Position numbers and translations under genes: made by a program. Positions 1-13,958 of a stretch of 64,000 nt of DNA are shown here, piece after piece (the first letter of the stretch is position 1; every line of letters starts with the position of its first letter). The notes beneath the pieces were generated by a model. The model searched no databases and was not told where the DNA came from. It saw only the letters and a list, made by a program, of their open reading frames with translations. The stretch spans positions 24,206,427 through 24,270,426 of the forward strand of contig OX442315.1 in assembly GCA_949358305.1 (NCBI GenBank), read 5' to 3'. Source of the DNA: Strigamia acuminata. Taxonomy: Eukaryota > Arthropoda > Chilopoda > Geophilomorpha > Linotaeniidae.

Positions 1-1814
1 TGACTGTCACAAATGAATTAATATTTACCAACAACATTTGTTTCGTTTACAAACCATTGTGAGCAGCAAACTTACCTTCACGGTTGGTCAATATTTTTTC
101 TTAAATTACAGGACTCACTCTCAACTAGTTTCCATTGATTTATTTATTAAACAGGAAAAAAAAAATACAGTCGGGGGTGGGGATAAAATAGAAAATAATT
201 CATCCTTATCACTTAAAATATGTCGAAACATGAGTTTTTCTACTTTAAGCTGAATATACGAAACGTGTTAAAGACCATTCTAATAACATGTTTCCCCCCT
301 GTCTTATTTCTTCCATGGAAACCAAACATGAGTTAAGAGTTTAAAATGTGTATTTTGCCCAGCCTAATTACGGTATGCAGCTAACCTAACCGTCCACTTA
401 ATAGCAGTTACAAAGTATATCTTTAATTCATCACGCTTGCCTTATATTTTCTTAATCCAAACGGGCACAAAAAGTCAATGTTCATTTCCATGTAGGCGAC
501 ACGCCACCGAGAAAGCTTGTGGTTAGCCATCGTATAAACGCACCAACGACTAATTCGTGTCCAATCATGGAACTCTCAAATTTGATTTTCATATTAACTT
601 AGTCTTCTCATGGTGCTCGAGGGGCCGCGCTCTTTGATTAGCCAAGAGACTATACAGCACGCAGCTTGTTAAGCCTTTGCACCCCGATTCATCCCTATTC
701 ATCGTTCACCTTTCAACCTTTGGCTCATCACAACCGATCCGATTCCCACAAACAACTCGATTCTCGCTAAGAAACGGACGACCAACAAAAATCCATTTAA
801 CTATTGATGAACAAAGCCAAATAATTGCATAGCAACACATTAAAGCAATGTTTTTCATTTGGAAACATCTGATAAGTAATTAAATACGTCGATCTCGCTA
901 ATGAAAAGCACCACTAACGCTCTCGTTCGCTTTAAAACTTGGACGACGACGACGACAAAAAAAAAGTCATGTTTTCACAGAGACAAAAACAATTAGGTTA
1001 AGTGTCTTGTGAGGACGCCACTTGTAAATCTCGTTGCTGGTCGTAATTGATCGTTGACATTCAAAATGGGGGTCTAAAGGATTACTGCCTCGTTGCTCGC
1101 AAACTGCTCTTTGACCCTGGCCTATGTGTCTTCATTCAAACACTGGCTATCAATTATGACCGGTCAAGCCGCATTTTCGTCCATGATTTACAATTTAATC
1201 GGCTGCTTGGTCAGCGCAGCTCCTGTTTATGCATTAGCTACAAAATCAATTCACCCTTTGCATATGTTTCGCTTAAATGAGATTTCTTTTTCGTTTTTTG
1301 CTTCTCATGTTTGATAGGAGGCAAACATCGTCAAATGCCGGTTATTTAAATTTTAAAAGTGACACAACAATTTTTTTTCTCATTTCCTTCAGGCATAAAG
1401 CGGTTCTAGAAAGTCGAGTGAGGCTCGGCTATTTTCGAAAGAAAAAATAAAAATTTATCAAAAAAAAAAAAAAAAATGAAATTAATAAATTGTCTGAATC
1501 GTTGAGAGTCATTCGTTGACAACCGTCAACACAAACACGAGCAGTAAAATAATCAATGTCAACATTTGCCTTTGATTCGCCACTCGTTTTTAAATAGTCG
1601 AACCGACCAAGACCATCACAAAGGGGGGAGAAAAATGTTGGGCCAAGAAATGTCTTTAATGAATGTTTCGAGTTGAGCTGCGCTAAGACTGGTTGTTTTT
1701 AGTGTTTTGCAGACTGTAATTTCAGGCGCCTCATAATTGAAGCGTCGTGGCAATGGATGAGGCCACTCTCACCCGTCATTAAGCCTGGCAAATAATTAGG
1801 CAGTGCATGGTGTG

Positions 1815-1866
1815 GTCCATCTGGACTTTGAAATCTAATTTTAATTGTGTCCAGACTGAGATGGAC
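1815..1866. repeat. Interrupted inverted repeat
   Basis: GTCCATC and TGGAC (within 1815-1826) are mirrored by GTCCA and GATGGAC (within 1849-1866) with a 6-nt bulge on the right side and a 22-nt AT-rich loop. The stem has 12 pairs. It could form a cruciform or a short RNA hairpin; no other support is seen. Confidence 0.5.
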
Positions 1867-4800
1867 GCCAAGCCGACTTAATTGTGGGCTTTGTTCGCGA
1901 ATCCCTCGCTAGCTATGAAATGATCTGCTCCCGGCTGAGAAAAGAATAAGACAAGACAAGAGAGATAGAGTAAGGAAAGAGATTGAAAAGAAAAAAGAAA
2001 AAAAAAAGAGGAAAAAAAAAGTCGTAATATTCCTAAAAACATGCCTTCACTTGATTGCGAATCTTTTATCTTCCGACCCTACATCTCATAAAGTGGAAGA
2101 TTTTCACAAAATGGCAAGTCACTTTCAAACATCACATCTAAGTGTATGCCAGTATAACAGGCTACACAAATATACATTTCCCTACATCAGTCTAAACAAT
2201 GTTTAAAATTGAAAGTATGCGAATGATAATATTAAACATGAAAAGAAATCCAAATAAATAAATAATTCACAAAATTTCTGTTTATAAATAAAAATATTTT
2301 GAGTTTATAATATATTTTTTTTTAAAAAAAAAAATAATAATAATAAAATTAAAATCAAAATTAACCTTTCATTCCATATTCGTCCAATTTACATCAACTC
2401 GTGTTAATCAAATTAAAGAAATCGAAATCCTTGAATTTAGTCTTATTCAACATTCATTTTCGTATGAATTCAAAGTATTGGTCTCATTACATCCCATTAG
2501 ATTAACTTTATTTCTCTTTTTTTTTTAGATCAATTTAAAATGTCTAAACTTGATACAAACTCCAATCCATTATTTTTTTTTTTGCCAACTAGCAAAAATA
2601 AGTAAATAAATAAATAAATAAAAAATATCAAAATTAAAAAATAATAGTAATAATAAATTTAATCATTTACTATCCAAACAAACACCCCACGGTAAAGTAC
2701 AACACACGCACGCGGAATAATGGAAACAAATATAAAGTCGGTGGACAGACAACGTGGAAAAAAAGTGATAAAAAAAATTCAAATAAACAGCGAGTGACAG
2801 AGGGGAGCGGAAAAGCTGTTGATACGGTAAAAGCAAATTGCACGAGTGAATAATTTATGCTATTACCAGATAAATCTGTTTCACGTGATGAGAATTGTGC
2901 AACTTTGACAGCTCGCAACGTTACATTCATTGAAATTACTCATCTAATCAGTGGAGAGAAAAAAAGAAATTCTTTTCGCTCCACGCTGAATAAAAGAAAT
3001 ATCGAACACGTTGTCAGGGCAATGTTTGAACAGTAACACGATGCAATTGCAAACAAACGAATGACTGAGGGTCAAGCAAGACGGGGAGGGACCGTAAGGA
3101 ACACGAAATAGGCGACCAAAAACCACTAAAAAAATTGTACGCGAATACCAAAGTGAAGTGTGGGACACGAAACGAAAACACGACTCGATATTCGACTCGA
3201 TGTGTGTATAAACCGTGTGTTAATGGAAAGGTAGAGAGGTAAGAGATAGGGGAGTGGGTATTTAATTGTGATGAAGCGTGGCACGGGCGATAAGCCAAGA
3301 TAAATGACGTGTCCGCCGCCATGAATATCAGGCAAACCATTGTGGGGACCAGTGGGCTCAATGGCTGACCAGGGGTGAAGTGGGCGCAGCCATTTCAAGG
3401 CAGTTAAGACTTAGATCAAGAGTTGAAGAGCCGAGTTTTTGCTCTCAATTGAATTAGATGGGGTCCACCAGTAGAACAACAAGACCTCTCGTGGGGCCTC
3501 TCCACACCTGCAGAGATTGATGAGGGAGACACTGTGAAAAGAAACAAAGCGAACCGAAAGGTAGAAAAAAAAAGTAAAGTAAAAAAAAAAAGTTCCTTTT
3601 TTCCGAAGAAGATTCAAAGGCGGTGTTTGGTCGAGTGTGTAGTTGAAGTAGGTTGGTGGGGAGTAGAAGGGAGGAGGGCGAGAAGAGTTTTTCAAAGAAT
3701 ACACTTTCTCTTTTCTCGATGCTGAGGTGACAGCGTCAGCAGATTGAGGCCAAGTTGGCAGACGGGCGCGAGAATTGGAGATTGAAGTTTGTGGAATGAA
3801 TTCGAGGCGCCGTGTTTGTGCTGGCCCGTTCAAGTGGACGCAGCGAGAGAGTTAGGAGGGGTGGCTAGTGCACAGGGCCGATTATTGGCAGGAGATGGAT
3901 TGAGCGGAATTACGCAGATAGCGGCCACCGTTCGTTTCCCCAACACACCCCCCCAACCTCCACCCGCTTGCCTCGGTTTCATCAGAGCTATGCATCTCCG
4001 ATGGACAGATGAGAGAGAATTCAGAGTCAGGGCGCATGAAATGAAATAGCCTTCGCAAAAAGAGGCTCAGTCCACCCATCGGAATACTTTTTCCAATCTA
4101 AACTTGGCAAAACATACTCGAGTGCCCACTCGACACAATAAGAAAAAAAAAACTCATCTCGTCTTCCCCCCTTTTCTTTTCTCAATCCACTTGGCGTGTT
4201 GATGGACAACTCACCCCGGCATGCACTAAAAATAGAGTTAAGCCTATTTCCACTCCCTTTTCAAACACGACTTTCTTATAATTACTTTCGTCCACTGGCA
4301 GACATAAACAAAAAGCATGCAGATCGATACTCATCTTTTCCATTTTCAATGCTTTTTTTTCCTCTAATTTTAAACCCGCAGGGCCAATGACTCTGCAAGT
4401 AAAACCCACCAGAGAAATTTGTGCGTGTGTATTTTTTCTTTTCTTTTTCTTCTTCTTCGCCTTTTATTTTTACTTTTTTTAACCTTTAATCTTGTAGCAT
4501 GACTGGCCGCTTCACTCGACTCGATTTTTCGTGATAATGAGAAGAAAAATGCGTCGAGTTCCATCAGATTCCAACCCTTTTTTTTCTCCCATCAATACAG
4601 CATTGGTCGACAAAATTGCACTTTTCCACTCGCTCTTAATGACCACTCCCTCTTTTTCTTCGTCACATCCGTTTGCAATGAGCCTTTAAATACCCGAGAT
4701 TAGGTAGAGGTTCAAGGACATTCTTAAATAAACTACTTTTCACAAAGGAAGTTGAACAGCGTGGGTGGGACGATCACTAGCCAGGTGCAGTACTTAGCTG

Positions 4801-5386
4801 CCATTTTTTTTCTCTGTTTCTCTCCTCAAGACACCTTTTCTAGCCGTGTGTTCTGCTCGCACCCCACCTGACAGGTTTGAGATTCAGTGACCCTTTTGCT
4901 AGCGGCCAATATAAATCACGCAAGTAATGCCTTGCTTGGGTGGAGTGTTCAATTAGATTCGTGTCGTCAGTGATTACGAGGAAACGGAATCGGGTGTAAT
5001 CTAATCATAACCAACTTCTCATTTAAAAGAAGCAAAAGAGAGAGAGAGAGAAAGAGGAAAAAAAATTTCCATTTTCAATTTTTTTTCCCTTCTGGGTTTA
5101 ATTTACACTTTTTTGTTCTTAGCCCAGTATTTGTTTCCAGTTGGGAAGTGCCAAGAGATCCTACTAAGACAGCTGACAGCGGGTGGTGCACCTCGTTCAA
5201 GGTTCCCTCGCTGCATGTTTTATGGACAAAAGGCCAGGGTTAAGTGGCACTGTGCGGTATATAATTATGAATATAAACTCTCGAGCATTTATAAACAAAC
5301 CATCATCCGGGCAACGATGAGGAATTATATTCAACAAACCTGAAAAACCCTCACTCCCACTAATTAAACCAACCGAGATTTTTTTT

Positions 5387-5393
<7 letters not shown>

Positions 5394-5417
<24 letters not shown>

Positions 5418-5426
5418 TTTTTTTTT
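5394..5426. repeat. A24/T9 homopolymer junction
   Basis: A T10 run (5379-5388) and a short spacer lead into 24 A (5394-5417) followed directly by 9 T (5418-5426). The block can fold back on itself and is prone to length error. Confidence 0.9.
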
Positions 5427-7555
5427 ACTTTTCCAATTAACACACCTGAAAAAATATTTGTCCGAATCGGAGTTCGAGGTCGATGGGGGGTCTTCAAATA
5501 AGAAGTGGGCGGAGAGTGGCACCTCGAGCTCCTCTTGCCCCCGTTGCCGACCTCATGCGGAGAAGTCATCAACCATAGATGGGTGGTGACTGGTGAAATG
5601 CCGCCATCTTCTTTACTAATTAACTGTTTTATCAGTTGTTGGAATTTGGAGCTGCAGACCGAGAGCAAACAGAGAGCCATCTGTGGACGTTTAGGAGAAA
5701 CACTTTGATTTGTCCAAGCCACGCACTTTTTTTTCTGATTAGCGTTCGCTGTTGTTTATCTGGAAAAGACACAAAACCGCACTCGGGTTGAGAGTAATTT
5801 GCTGCGGACTAAAAACCAGCAACTGGGTCCATGAGTGATTAGAATTCTTTGAGGCGCATTCTTGGCTCGATTGTCCAATTAGAGGCGAATCGGTCAACCC
5901 CGCAGGCTTTTGCTGTTATGGTAGCGTTCACCCTCTCGACAAATTCCTCACTATTCTTTTCAACAAGTTCCGACTGCAGCTCGCTCGCTTCTTAAATCCT
6001 TTGAGCCCCTTACCCCTTTCTCGAGGCCAAGGTGAGTCCCATAAGAGGGAAGGAAGCGCGATCGAGTGCCACCTTGTGGTTGATCCCCGCAAACAGTTTA
6101 GCAGGGGGACGTTGCCTGAGCTGCTATTGAATACCTGATTAACCCTTTCCACACCACGACCATAATTCATTCGCACTAGGTCATAAAGTGCGATCAAGTT
6201 AGCAGAGCCCACGTGGGGCTGCAACAACCAGCTTCTTTCTCCCTTCCCTGCAACTCTCCAAGACTTTTAAGCAAATAAAAACGAAAAGAAAAGTGCTTTC
6301 TTTCACTGCTGCACCGCGACTCTTAATCATTCTTCTTCTTTAGCCGAATAATTCCTCAGCGAAACCAATTGTTTCAAACCCCTTTATGTTCCTGTCTGCG
6401 TCTCAGGTGATGTACGGTGGATGGAGTCTCTTTCTGTGTGTGTATGTGTGTGGTGTTGCAATGGGGGCTTCGGCTTCCACATTCCATTCTTCCCTCGATG
6501 ATTAATTACCGCCCCAATGCGCATTGGACTCTGGAATCCGCCCGCGTCCCTTCAGCGCCATTGTTACCGTCCAAATGCACGTGCTTAACATAATTGCCAG
6601 GAAATTAATGGCTCCAAACAAAAAAAAGATGGCGGAAAAAAGAGAAAAGAAGGGACCCTTTTTTATTATTTCTTTTTCCTCTTAGTCAAAATCATCAGCG
6701 CATTAAAATACCATAGCGCTCGTCCGGCAATTTGATTGTTTATTCCCTGCTTAATATCGCAATTTTCACGCATTAATTTCACTAAACATTTTGGAAAAAA
6801 TAAAAAAGAAAGAGAGGAGAATCTGCCGCACGGTGAATTCGTTTATACATGAACATAACGCTACACGGAAAAGTGGTGCCTATCGATCACTGAATCATAG
6901 CGGCAGCAACATTCAGCTGGAAAAAAAACAGTGCCGTTTTTTCCTCCCTCCCTCCCCCTCTCTCTCCCGTTGTCTTTTTTCTTCTCCTGAATTGCCCGTC
7001 CGAGAAATTACACAAGCTGAATGATTAATGAAGGCCAGCACTGCAGCACTGCAGCCCAAGCCCAAGCCGAGTGATTTGCACGAGATTTTTCATTGGCGCC
7101 GTATTCAAAATAGGGCGCCCCCATCGGAGGATGGGCCGCAATGACCCTTTGCCATAAACCAAGCAGTCGAGGTGGAAGGGGGCGGAGGGTAGACCCACGA
7201 GCACCATAAAAAGAACACACACTCCACCGAGTTCTCTCGCTCACTGCCAAAAAAAGAAGTAAAGCGGTAGGGCGCACGATCAGAGTAAAGCAAGGCAAGG
7301 GATGAAAGGAAACAAAAAAAAAGTATATATATTTTTTCACCCCTCCCCACCTTTCATATGCTGGCAGCTCCCCAAGTGACCCCTAAGAAAATCAATGAGG
7401 ATGTGCACACAAAATTTCATCCGGATGAAATTTGAATGGCCAACTCGCAACTCGGCGTTGTTTATTATCCGCCGATGCAAACAAGCTGATAATTAATATG
7501 TTGGCTCGCACCCAACAAGTGTGAAATGGGCTGCTCTGCAGTCAGCGTCGGTTGT

Positions 7556-7593
7556 GCACCTGGGGCCAACTGCTTAGTATGCAGCCCAGGTGC
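7556..7593. repeat. Hairpin with a CAGGTG/CACCTG E-box in each arm
   Basis: GCACCTGGG (7556-7564) pairs with CCCAGGTGC (7585-7593), and CTGC (7570-7573) with GCAG (7581-7584), leaving a 5-nt bulge and a 7-nt loop. Each arm contains the E-box core CACCTG or CAGGTG, which Snail/ZEB or bHLH factors recognise. The two sites therefore face each other about 30 bp apart. Confidence 0.6.
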
Positions 7594-7792
7594 GTGAGCC
7601 TTGGTCGCGGGAGGTGCCCTTCATCAGCAAATAGTAATTAAACTGGGCTGGCGTAATTTATGGCTACAGGAAAGGGTGTCTTCTCTCAACTGTCAACTCC
7701 ATTTGACCCGCAAAATAAGGTGTAAATGCTTCGCCATTACACCCAACACGCACACATATACAAGGGGCGGTGTTGTCATCCGACGGGAATGA

Positions 7793-7830
7793 CGGGATGG
7801 CATGGCAATGGCATGGCATGGGATGGGGTG
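7793..7830. repeat. ATGGC-type short tandem repeat
   Basis: GGATGGCATGGCAATGGC-like units run on into GGGATGGGGTGGGG. The array is imperfect and ends in a G-rich tract. Confidence 0.75.
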
Positions 7831-8317
7831 GGGGGAGAAATTGGTCAGTCGTCACGATTCAAGTGCAATACATTCAGTGGTCAACTTCCGTGAACGGGAG
7901 AAATTTGCATGGCAAAACAGAGAGACACAAAGGGTTGTCGGCCTTTTTTTACATCATGCAAGGAGCATTGTCCCGTCCGACCATCTGCACAATGGCATCG
8001 GGAAGGGCGGAGAGATTTTATGTTTGGGTGGTGCTCGCGCTGGGTGGACGAATAAATTCCAAAGCAGACTCATTCAAACTATTTGTTTCCTGTAATTTGT
8101 CTGATACAACAAATACAATAAATTTACTCCCCTTTGTTTCCCGCCATAATGCTCGGCTGCTCACACCCGCAATTCTAAGAGATTAGCTACAGCCATTCGT
8201 GGGCACGGCCCAGAGACAAAAGAAGAACGAAGGTCGAAACCTGCAGTAAAAACCAACTTAACAAAACCAAACACACAAAAAAAGAAAGAAAACAAAAAAA
8301 AAAACCAAAAAGAAAAA

Positions 8318-8341
8318 GAAAATAAATAAATAAATAAATAA
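8318..8341. repeat. (AAAT)n microsatellite
   Basis: Six AAAT-type units at the end of an A-rich stretch that starts near 8270. Confidence 0.85.
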
Positions 8342-11300
8342 AATTAGTATTTTCTCTTTCTCTCTATTTTTTCTTCTTTCATGTCTAGTAAATGAGGCCG
8401 CTTTTCGTTGTCCCTTCGTGATATCGAGGCCACAGTCGACGGCACAAGAGATGACGTTTAGTCGTGACAGTGAATAAAAAAAAATTCTCGCACACATTTC
8501 TCTTTGTCATCGGTCAGAAGCTTGCCGAAAATGCATTGTGGGAATCCCGTGGCCTTAATCCCCCTTCCACTTCCACCTCCCTCCCTCGCCCTCCCTCTCC
8601 TTACAAGCAGCAGGAGGAACAAGGAGGAGACCCACCAGACGTTTACTTTTATCATGCTATTCAATGGTCACGAAGAGAAAGAGAGGGGCGGAGGAGCGAC
8701 GAGATTTAAAAATTCTTTCGTTTCTATGACAACAAAACCTTTTACTCTCTCTCTCGCCTTTTACATGTAATTTTTAATTAATTCAAACCGTTACAAAAAA
8801 ATATTCATTAAAACGAAAGACCCGCATCTTTACATTCCATGTCCTTGACTCATTGAATACAAAGATAGCAATGTTTTTTTTTATATTTATTTCGACGCAT
8901 GCGTCTTGCAGGCTACATGATAGTAATTAGCGACGTTACAAGGCGTCGTCCATGCTCGCGACCACCCGCTATGCACACGTCGTGACATTGCGATCATGAA
9001 TTCGACCCACGTCCAGGAATCCATGACTGGGTTAGGAAACTTCTTCCCACTGCAGGACGACGACGAGGGGGAGGAGTCTGCCCGCTCGCACCTGCGTTAG
9101 GTTAGACGAAACGGAACTCCACCGTCTCTCTCTCTCTCGATTCACGACCGTCCCGCTTCTTCCATCGATCGAGGTCAATTAAGCGTCGGACAAGCAGACT
9201 TACTTTTCCAGTCTAACAAGTGGCTCCTAAGTGAACGTGTAAGATCCACTCTTAAGAAACTGGCCAAACGCCAGAAGAAACGAGACAGACTGGACGACAC
9301 CCATCCCCCGTACTCCCTCCTCCAGTCACCAGACCAACCAGATTAAGATGAGCATAAATCTCGCCACATGCTCTTGTCTCAGAACGCGAAGGCGGAAAAT
9401 TAAACTTAGAAATAAGAAAAATGATGACAAGAAAAATGAAAATAAAAAAAAACTTGTGAGATAAAATTCACATCTATCCCCCAGAAAACCCAAGCGCGTC
9501 TTAACTCTTTAACTTTTAGTTTTAGTATCTGTATACGCAAGAAGGTAAACGTAAGATGACCCCACGTGCCCTCCATCGATAGCTCCTTTATTTGCCTCGG
9601 TCAATTTTTATTAATACGGAAATCCGTTGTGGACTAACAAGGGAGCGAAAACTCGCCCTTGCTTGCCCAAGTGCACTATTGTATCGCATTGTATTCCATT
9701 TGGTTGTTCGCCATTGATCCGGTTCCGTGTTTTATTTTACTCTTTTTATTTTCAGCGATTCTCTCAAATTTGAGCTCATTTGTTTTCGAATCCTGTTTTT
9801 GTTATCAATTCCCTCTGCCAATAGAGCGACATTCCTGCATTGAACTTTTGCTACTGTTTCCTTTTGCTCTTTCCCGTGGGGAATCCAAATTGCATTTGAA
9901 TATTTCTCCACGCCTGGATAATAACATATTAAGCAACACGCTTCAATTATTCGTCTTCTCACACCGAGCAATTTGCTTGACACACAATTACGTGCATGGC
10001 GTCTCGACCCCGTTGTTTATTCGTTTTCTCACGAATCGAGTCGCGCAACTGCAACTACAAGGCAGAGGAAAGAAAACCCAACAACTACACGGGAGCTGGA
10101 CAATTCAATTGGTGTAAATTTGCACAGCCCTTAATCTGGTTTCCTCCACTTCAGATTGGGTCAGGAGCCAGCGACTGCCCTCAGGCATTTGCGCCAAACC
10201 GGACGTCTTGCAGCATCTTTTTCAACCATCAGATTGCGACCAAGTTTCACTATCGAGCGTCGAGTTTCATTTACAACCAACCCTAATGCATAGATAAGAA
10301 CGCGTGTGCCTGCGTCTGTGTGTATGTTATATGCAGGTCCGATTATCAGTCGTTCTGAGGGAGAATTTCTTCATTAGAAATCGTCCCCTCTTCTTGAGAG
10401 TATGAGGGGAAAATGGGCAAGTCGTTGAGAGAAATCGCATAATTACGAATGAGGGAGACAGCAAAAAGAGAAAAAATAAGCTGCACACAGCCAATTTAAG
10501 TTTTAGCGTGGAAGACCAGCCAAAACGAGAACGTTGTCGAACTGAGTGCGATGCATAATGGATACTTCCTGGCCCTGATAAGGCGCCGCTACATGGAAAT
10601 GGATGCGTCATTTCTACTTCATCGATGCGCACGCACTTATCCGACGCCACTTCGATCACCTGTCCAGTCGTTTACCACCTTCGCTATACTATTGCCGGCC
10701 ACTTATTTTTTTTTCCATTTTGATGCATGTCACTAACCAAATTGAGATAGATATGCTTGTATTTACTATTATTTTTTTTCTCTTCATAATTTTTTCCGTG
10801 CGGTATGTTTTGGTTTTGACAGTCACGAACTTCCATTTTGAATACACAAGCAATCGATCTTTGAGTCAATTGAAGCTTCAAATTCAAATGACGGACATCC
10901 GTCGGACACTCGGTTACCATGCCAACGCACGACTGGACCAAATGAAATTGTTTATCGTCATCTTGAGTGAGGCCACCTGATCTGCGCACTTCAACTGGGC
11001 TTTGATTACAACTCCATCAACACGCTTCCATAGCAACTGATGGAGATCAAATTATTAAAAAGTTATTTATGGGCCTACATTTCACTTCGCATTGCTGTAG
11101 ATGCTCCTCACAATTTCTCCATCAACACGCCAACAAAAATTTGATTCTCCGTCCTTTAATTTAATTTACTTGCATTTTTAACACCCAACGTTACGTTACG
11201 TGCGCTAAACAAACGAAATTTCCTGTCTCTCAGCAGGCGTCGCTCAGAATTAGAAACTGAAATGACTCGGCCGTAATTAATGAAGAAAAAACAGTCAGAG

Positions 11301-11571
11301 TCACTGTGACTTATTAACGGTCACTCCATTCATTGACGACGATCAAGATGGACGACCTTGGCCATCATAAGGCAGGCCAATGTCCCGCTGAGGAGTGGTT
11401 TATTAAATATAATATGTGCAGCCACATTTTATTTGGCTAGTGATATTAATGGAGGCTCGCTTCGTCACCGTTTGGGGCATTCATTTAGAATCACTCGCAC
11501 GTTTGCCATCTAATTCCGAGCATTTTGCCCAATTAAATGTAAACATTTTGAGCCCTCGGTCTGGGCCAATT

Positions 11572-11583
11572 CCGCTATAGCGG
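11572..11583. repeat. 12-bp perfect palindrome CCGCTATAGCGG
   Basis: The palindrome is exact and sits in a stretch with several TAATT motifs. It could be a dyad protein site; palindromes of this length are expected several times in a window this size. Confidence 0.5.
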
Positions 11584-13881
11584 TAACCAGCTTTTAATTG
11601 GAACTCGCGCGTCCACTAGATTGCTTTGCGCCACTGCCTCCATGCAAGCGACTTGAAGGGGAACGACACCCCAAACACACACGACTATTCTCCTTTTTAA
11701 ATGCGTTGGCGCGTGTTTAAAGGGTTACTCTCCCACCCAGCCAATTATCTCTTCTTTTTACTTCATTAATCGCCAACTCCTAAGACATTATTAGGCCACC
11801 ACCTGTTTTTGAGGGGACACACACCTCATTTGCATCCAGTCACAAGGAGCGGGTAATTAGTGGCGTCGACCGACACCCTAACTCTTTGGCTACAAAATAC
11901 CAAACCATTCATCTTATCCTAGGGGAGACTTCTCCCCTTGCGCAACCCGTGAACGACACATTAAAAAGAAGAGGAGAGAGGAAAGAAGAAAAAAAAAACA
12001 GTCAACAAAGGATCATTTTGTTGATCAACCCTTTGACTACACCGATTTGCCTTCGCGAGGTTTGTTTGTGGGCTCGTTTTCGTTTCCCCTCCTCTCTTAT
12101 CTGCAGCCCCTTTCGAGCGTGTGTCTCAGCGCAAGAAAAAAAGAAAACATTTTTTTTTCTTGCTCCCTAGCGGCCCTGGTAATTTTTTTTCCTTTTTAAT
12201 GCGTGGGACGCGCGTCCTCCCATCTTTCTCCCGCTTGAGACTTCGGGGGTCCCAATCTCATGAATCGCTGATTAGCTTACGGAGGACTTGACTGACCCTT
12301 CGTTGGCCCCTGGCAGCTCAGATGATGGAACTCATTTATCAAACGACCACCGTTCGAGGGAGCTCATCAGCAGGCAGTCGGCGCTACCTACAGCACTGCA
12401 CGTGGCTCGTGCACAACGTCTTCCTTCCACTCCAAGACAGTTGTCCCCTTAGGTTATCTTCTTGGCACGAAATGAAATGGATCATCCCGTACCTGCTCGC
12501 ATACCCGTTCAACACACCCCGTAGCAACAACATCCCTTCGCAGTTACAGAACTTTCTTTTTCTTCTTCTCTTCTCTTCTCTTCTCTTTTTTCCCCTTTCA
12601 TCTCAATTGTGAGCAGTTTCCCGTCGATGCCCCTGGTGAGCCTTGATGAGCCTCGTTTTCGCAAATGCACTTGTGCCTAAACTGCTTTCAGATTTGCGCA
12701 GATTATATTTTTCTAAGACATTTTTATTTCAATCTGCCTTGTCCCCAAGAGGTGCCGGTTCACTCCATAAGTGGCGCGCAATCACCACCACAAAAATCCT
12801 CTGCCGCATCCAGCAATATCATCGAATCCACTTTTTTCTTCTCTCTCTCTATACGTAGTCCGTACCGTAGCCATTTTCTTGTTCCGTTTCCATCCCCTTC
12901 TCGTCACCCCTTTCCTTCCTCGTGACTCTTGGGAGGATTACACGTCCAGCGCGTGCTTGCCGTATTTTTTTTTTCTCCTAAATTCTTTTCTTTAACCTTT
13001 TGGTTGCGGCTCCGATCAAAGTACGATTGTGGGCCTATTATGAGAGCAGCGTTCACCCCTTTGATCCTGACAACCAGTTTGTGAGCTATTGTAAACCAAG
13101 GGGCTCCGTGACACGGCGCTTGCCACGAATAATCCACCCACCATGTTTCACGCGTGCTGCAAGGGTTATGTCGAGTCCTCCATTGGAATTCATTGAGGCA
13201 AACAACTTGGTTCCTCATAAATGCATCTCACCCCTCTTCAAAGCAAGAAGAAAGGAAGAAAAAACCGCGCACAAATAGGAGCACTTGACGCTCCAAGAGC
13301 TGCCTTTCTTTATATTATTCTTATTTTTGTTTCCATGACGACAGGTGGACTTCACTCGCTTGATTTATCCCTCGTCCGTTTTATTACCGCCCAATCAGTT
13401 GCCTCTTGTCACCTTTTGTGGCCCCCAAATCAATGGCTAGTGGCCATTATTTTTGGTGCTTTGCTTCAAATTGAGTGGGAAACAAATTCAAAACACGCAC
13501 CGCACTAATGCAACCAAATGTGTTTTCAGTGATTACGAGACAAAAAAAATACACTCGTGTCTCCGAAATAAAAAAGGTCCTAAAAAAACGAGAAAAGATT
13601 TGTTTTGTGAAGAAGTAGCCTGCCATCATGATCTCATGTTGAAGAAGAAAGGTGGTCTTTCCTGTCGCGCACTTTGATGAGGATGGCAATTGGTCGTTGC
13701 CACTTTGAGTCGCTTCAATAGAGAGAACACTCACATCCCTCCACATCTCTCTCTCAGTCATCGCTTTGTGCTTGCAATGGCGGTCAGCTGGTCACAAAAT
13801 TGGTTGCCCAACACGAGTAATGATTAAGTATCAGAACGAGCACACGCCACGATTAGCTTCAGTTTACGACCCCTTAAGCAC

Positions 13882-13958
13882 TATATAAACACTCGTGCCT
13901 CCATCAGAACAAAAAATATTTACAATTCATTAATGCATCGCAATTATACAACAAATGA
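13882..13958 (+). promoter_or_regulatory. Candidate TATA promoter and short first exon
   Basis: A TATATAAA box (13882-13889) is followed 23-25 nt later by TCAGA, which resembles an arthropod initiator. About 50 nt further on an ATGA runs directly into a perfect donor GTAAGT at 13959-13964. This arrangement fits a short first exon, but no downstream exon was identified. The TATA-initiator distance is a little short. Confidence 0.2.

Noticed and set aside
3411-3833. 140-codon minus-strand frame
   Set aside because: Much of it is Phe/Tyr/Ser from a reverse-complemented A/G-rich tract; no domain is present.
9659-10117. 152-codon plus-strand open frame
   Set aside because: The composition is rich in Phe/Leu/Ser from T-rich DNA, no motif is visible, and length alone is not significant.
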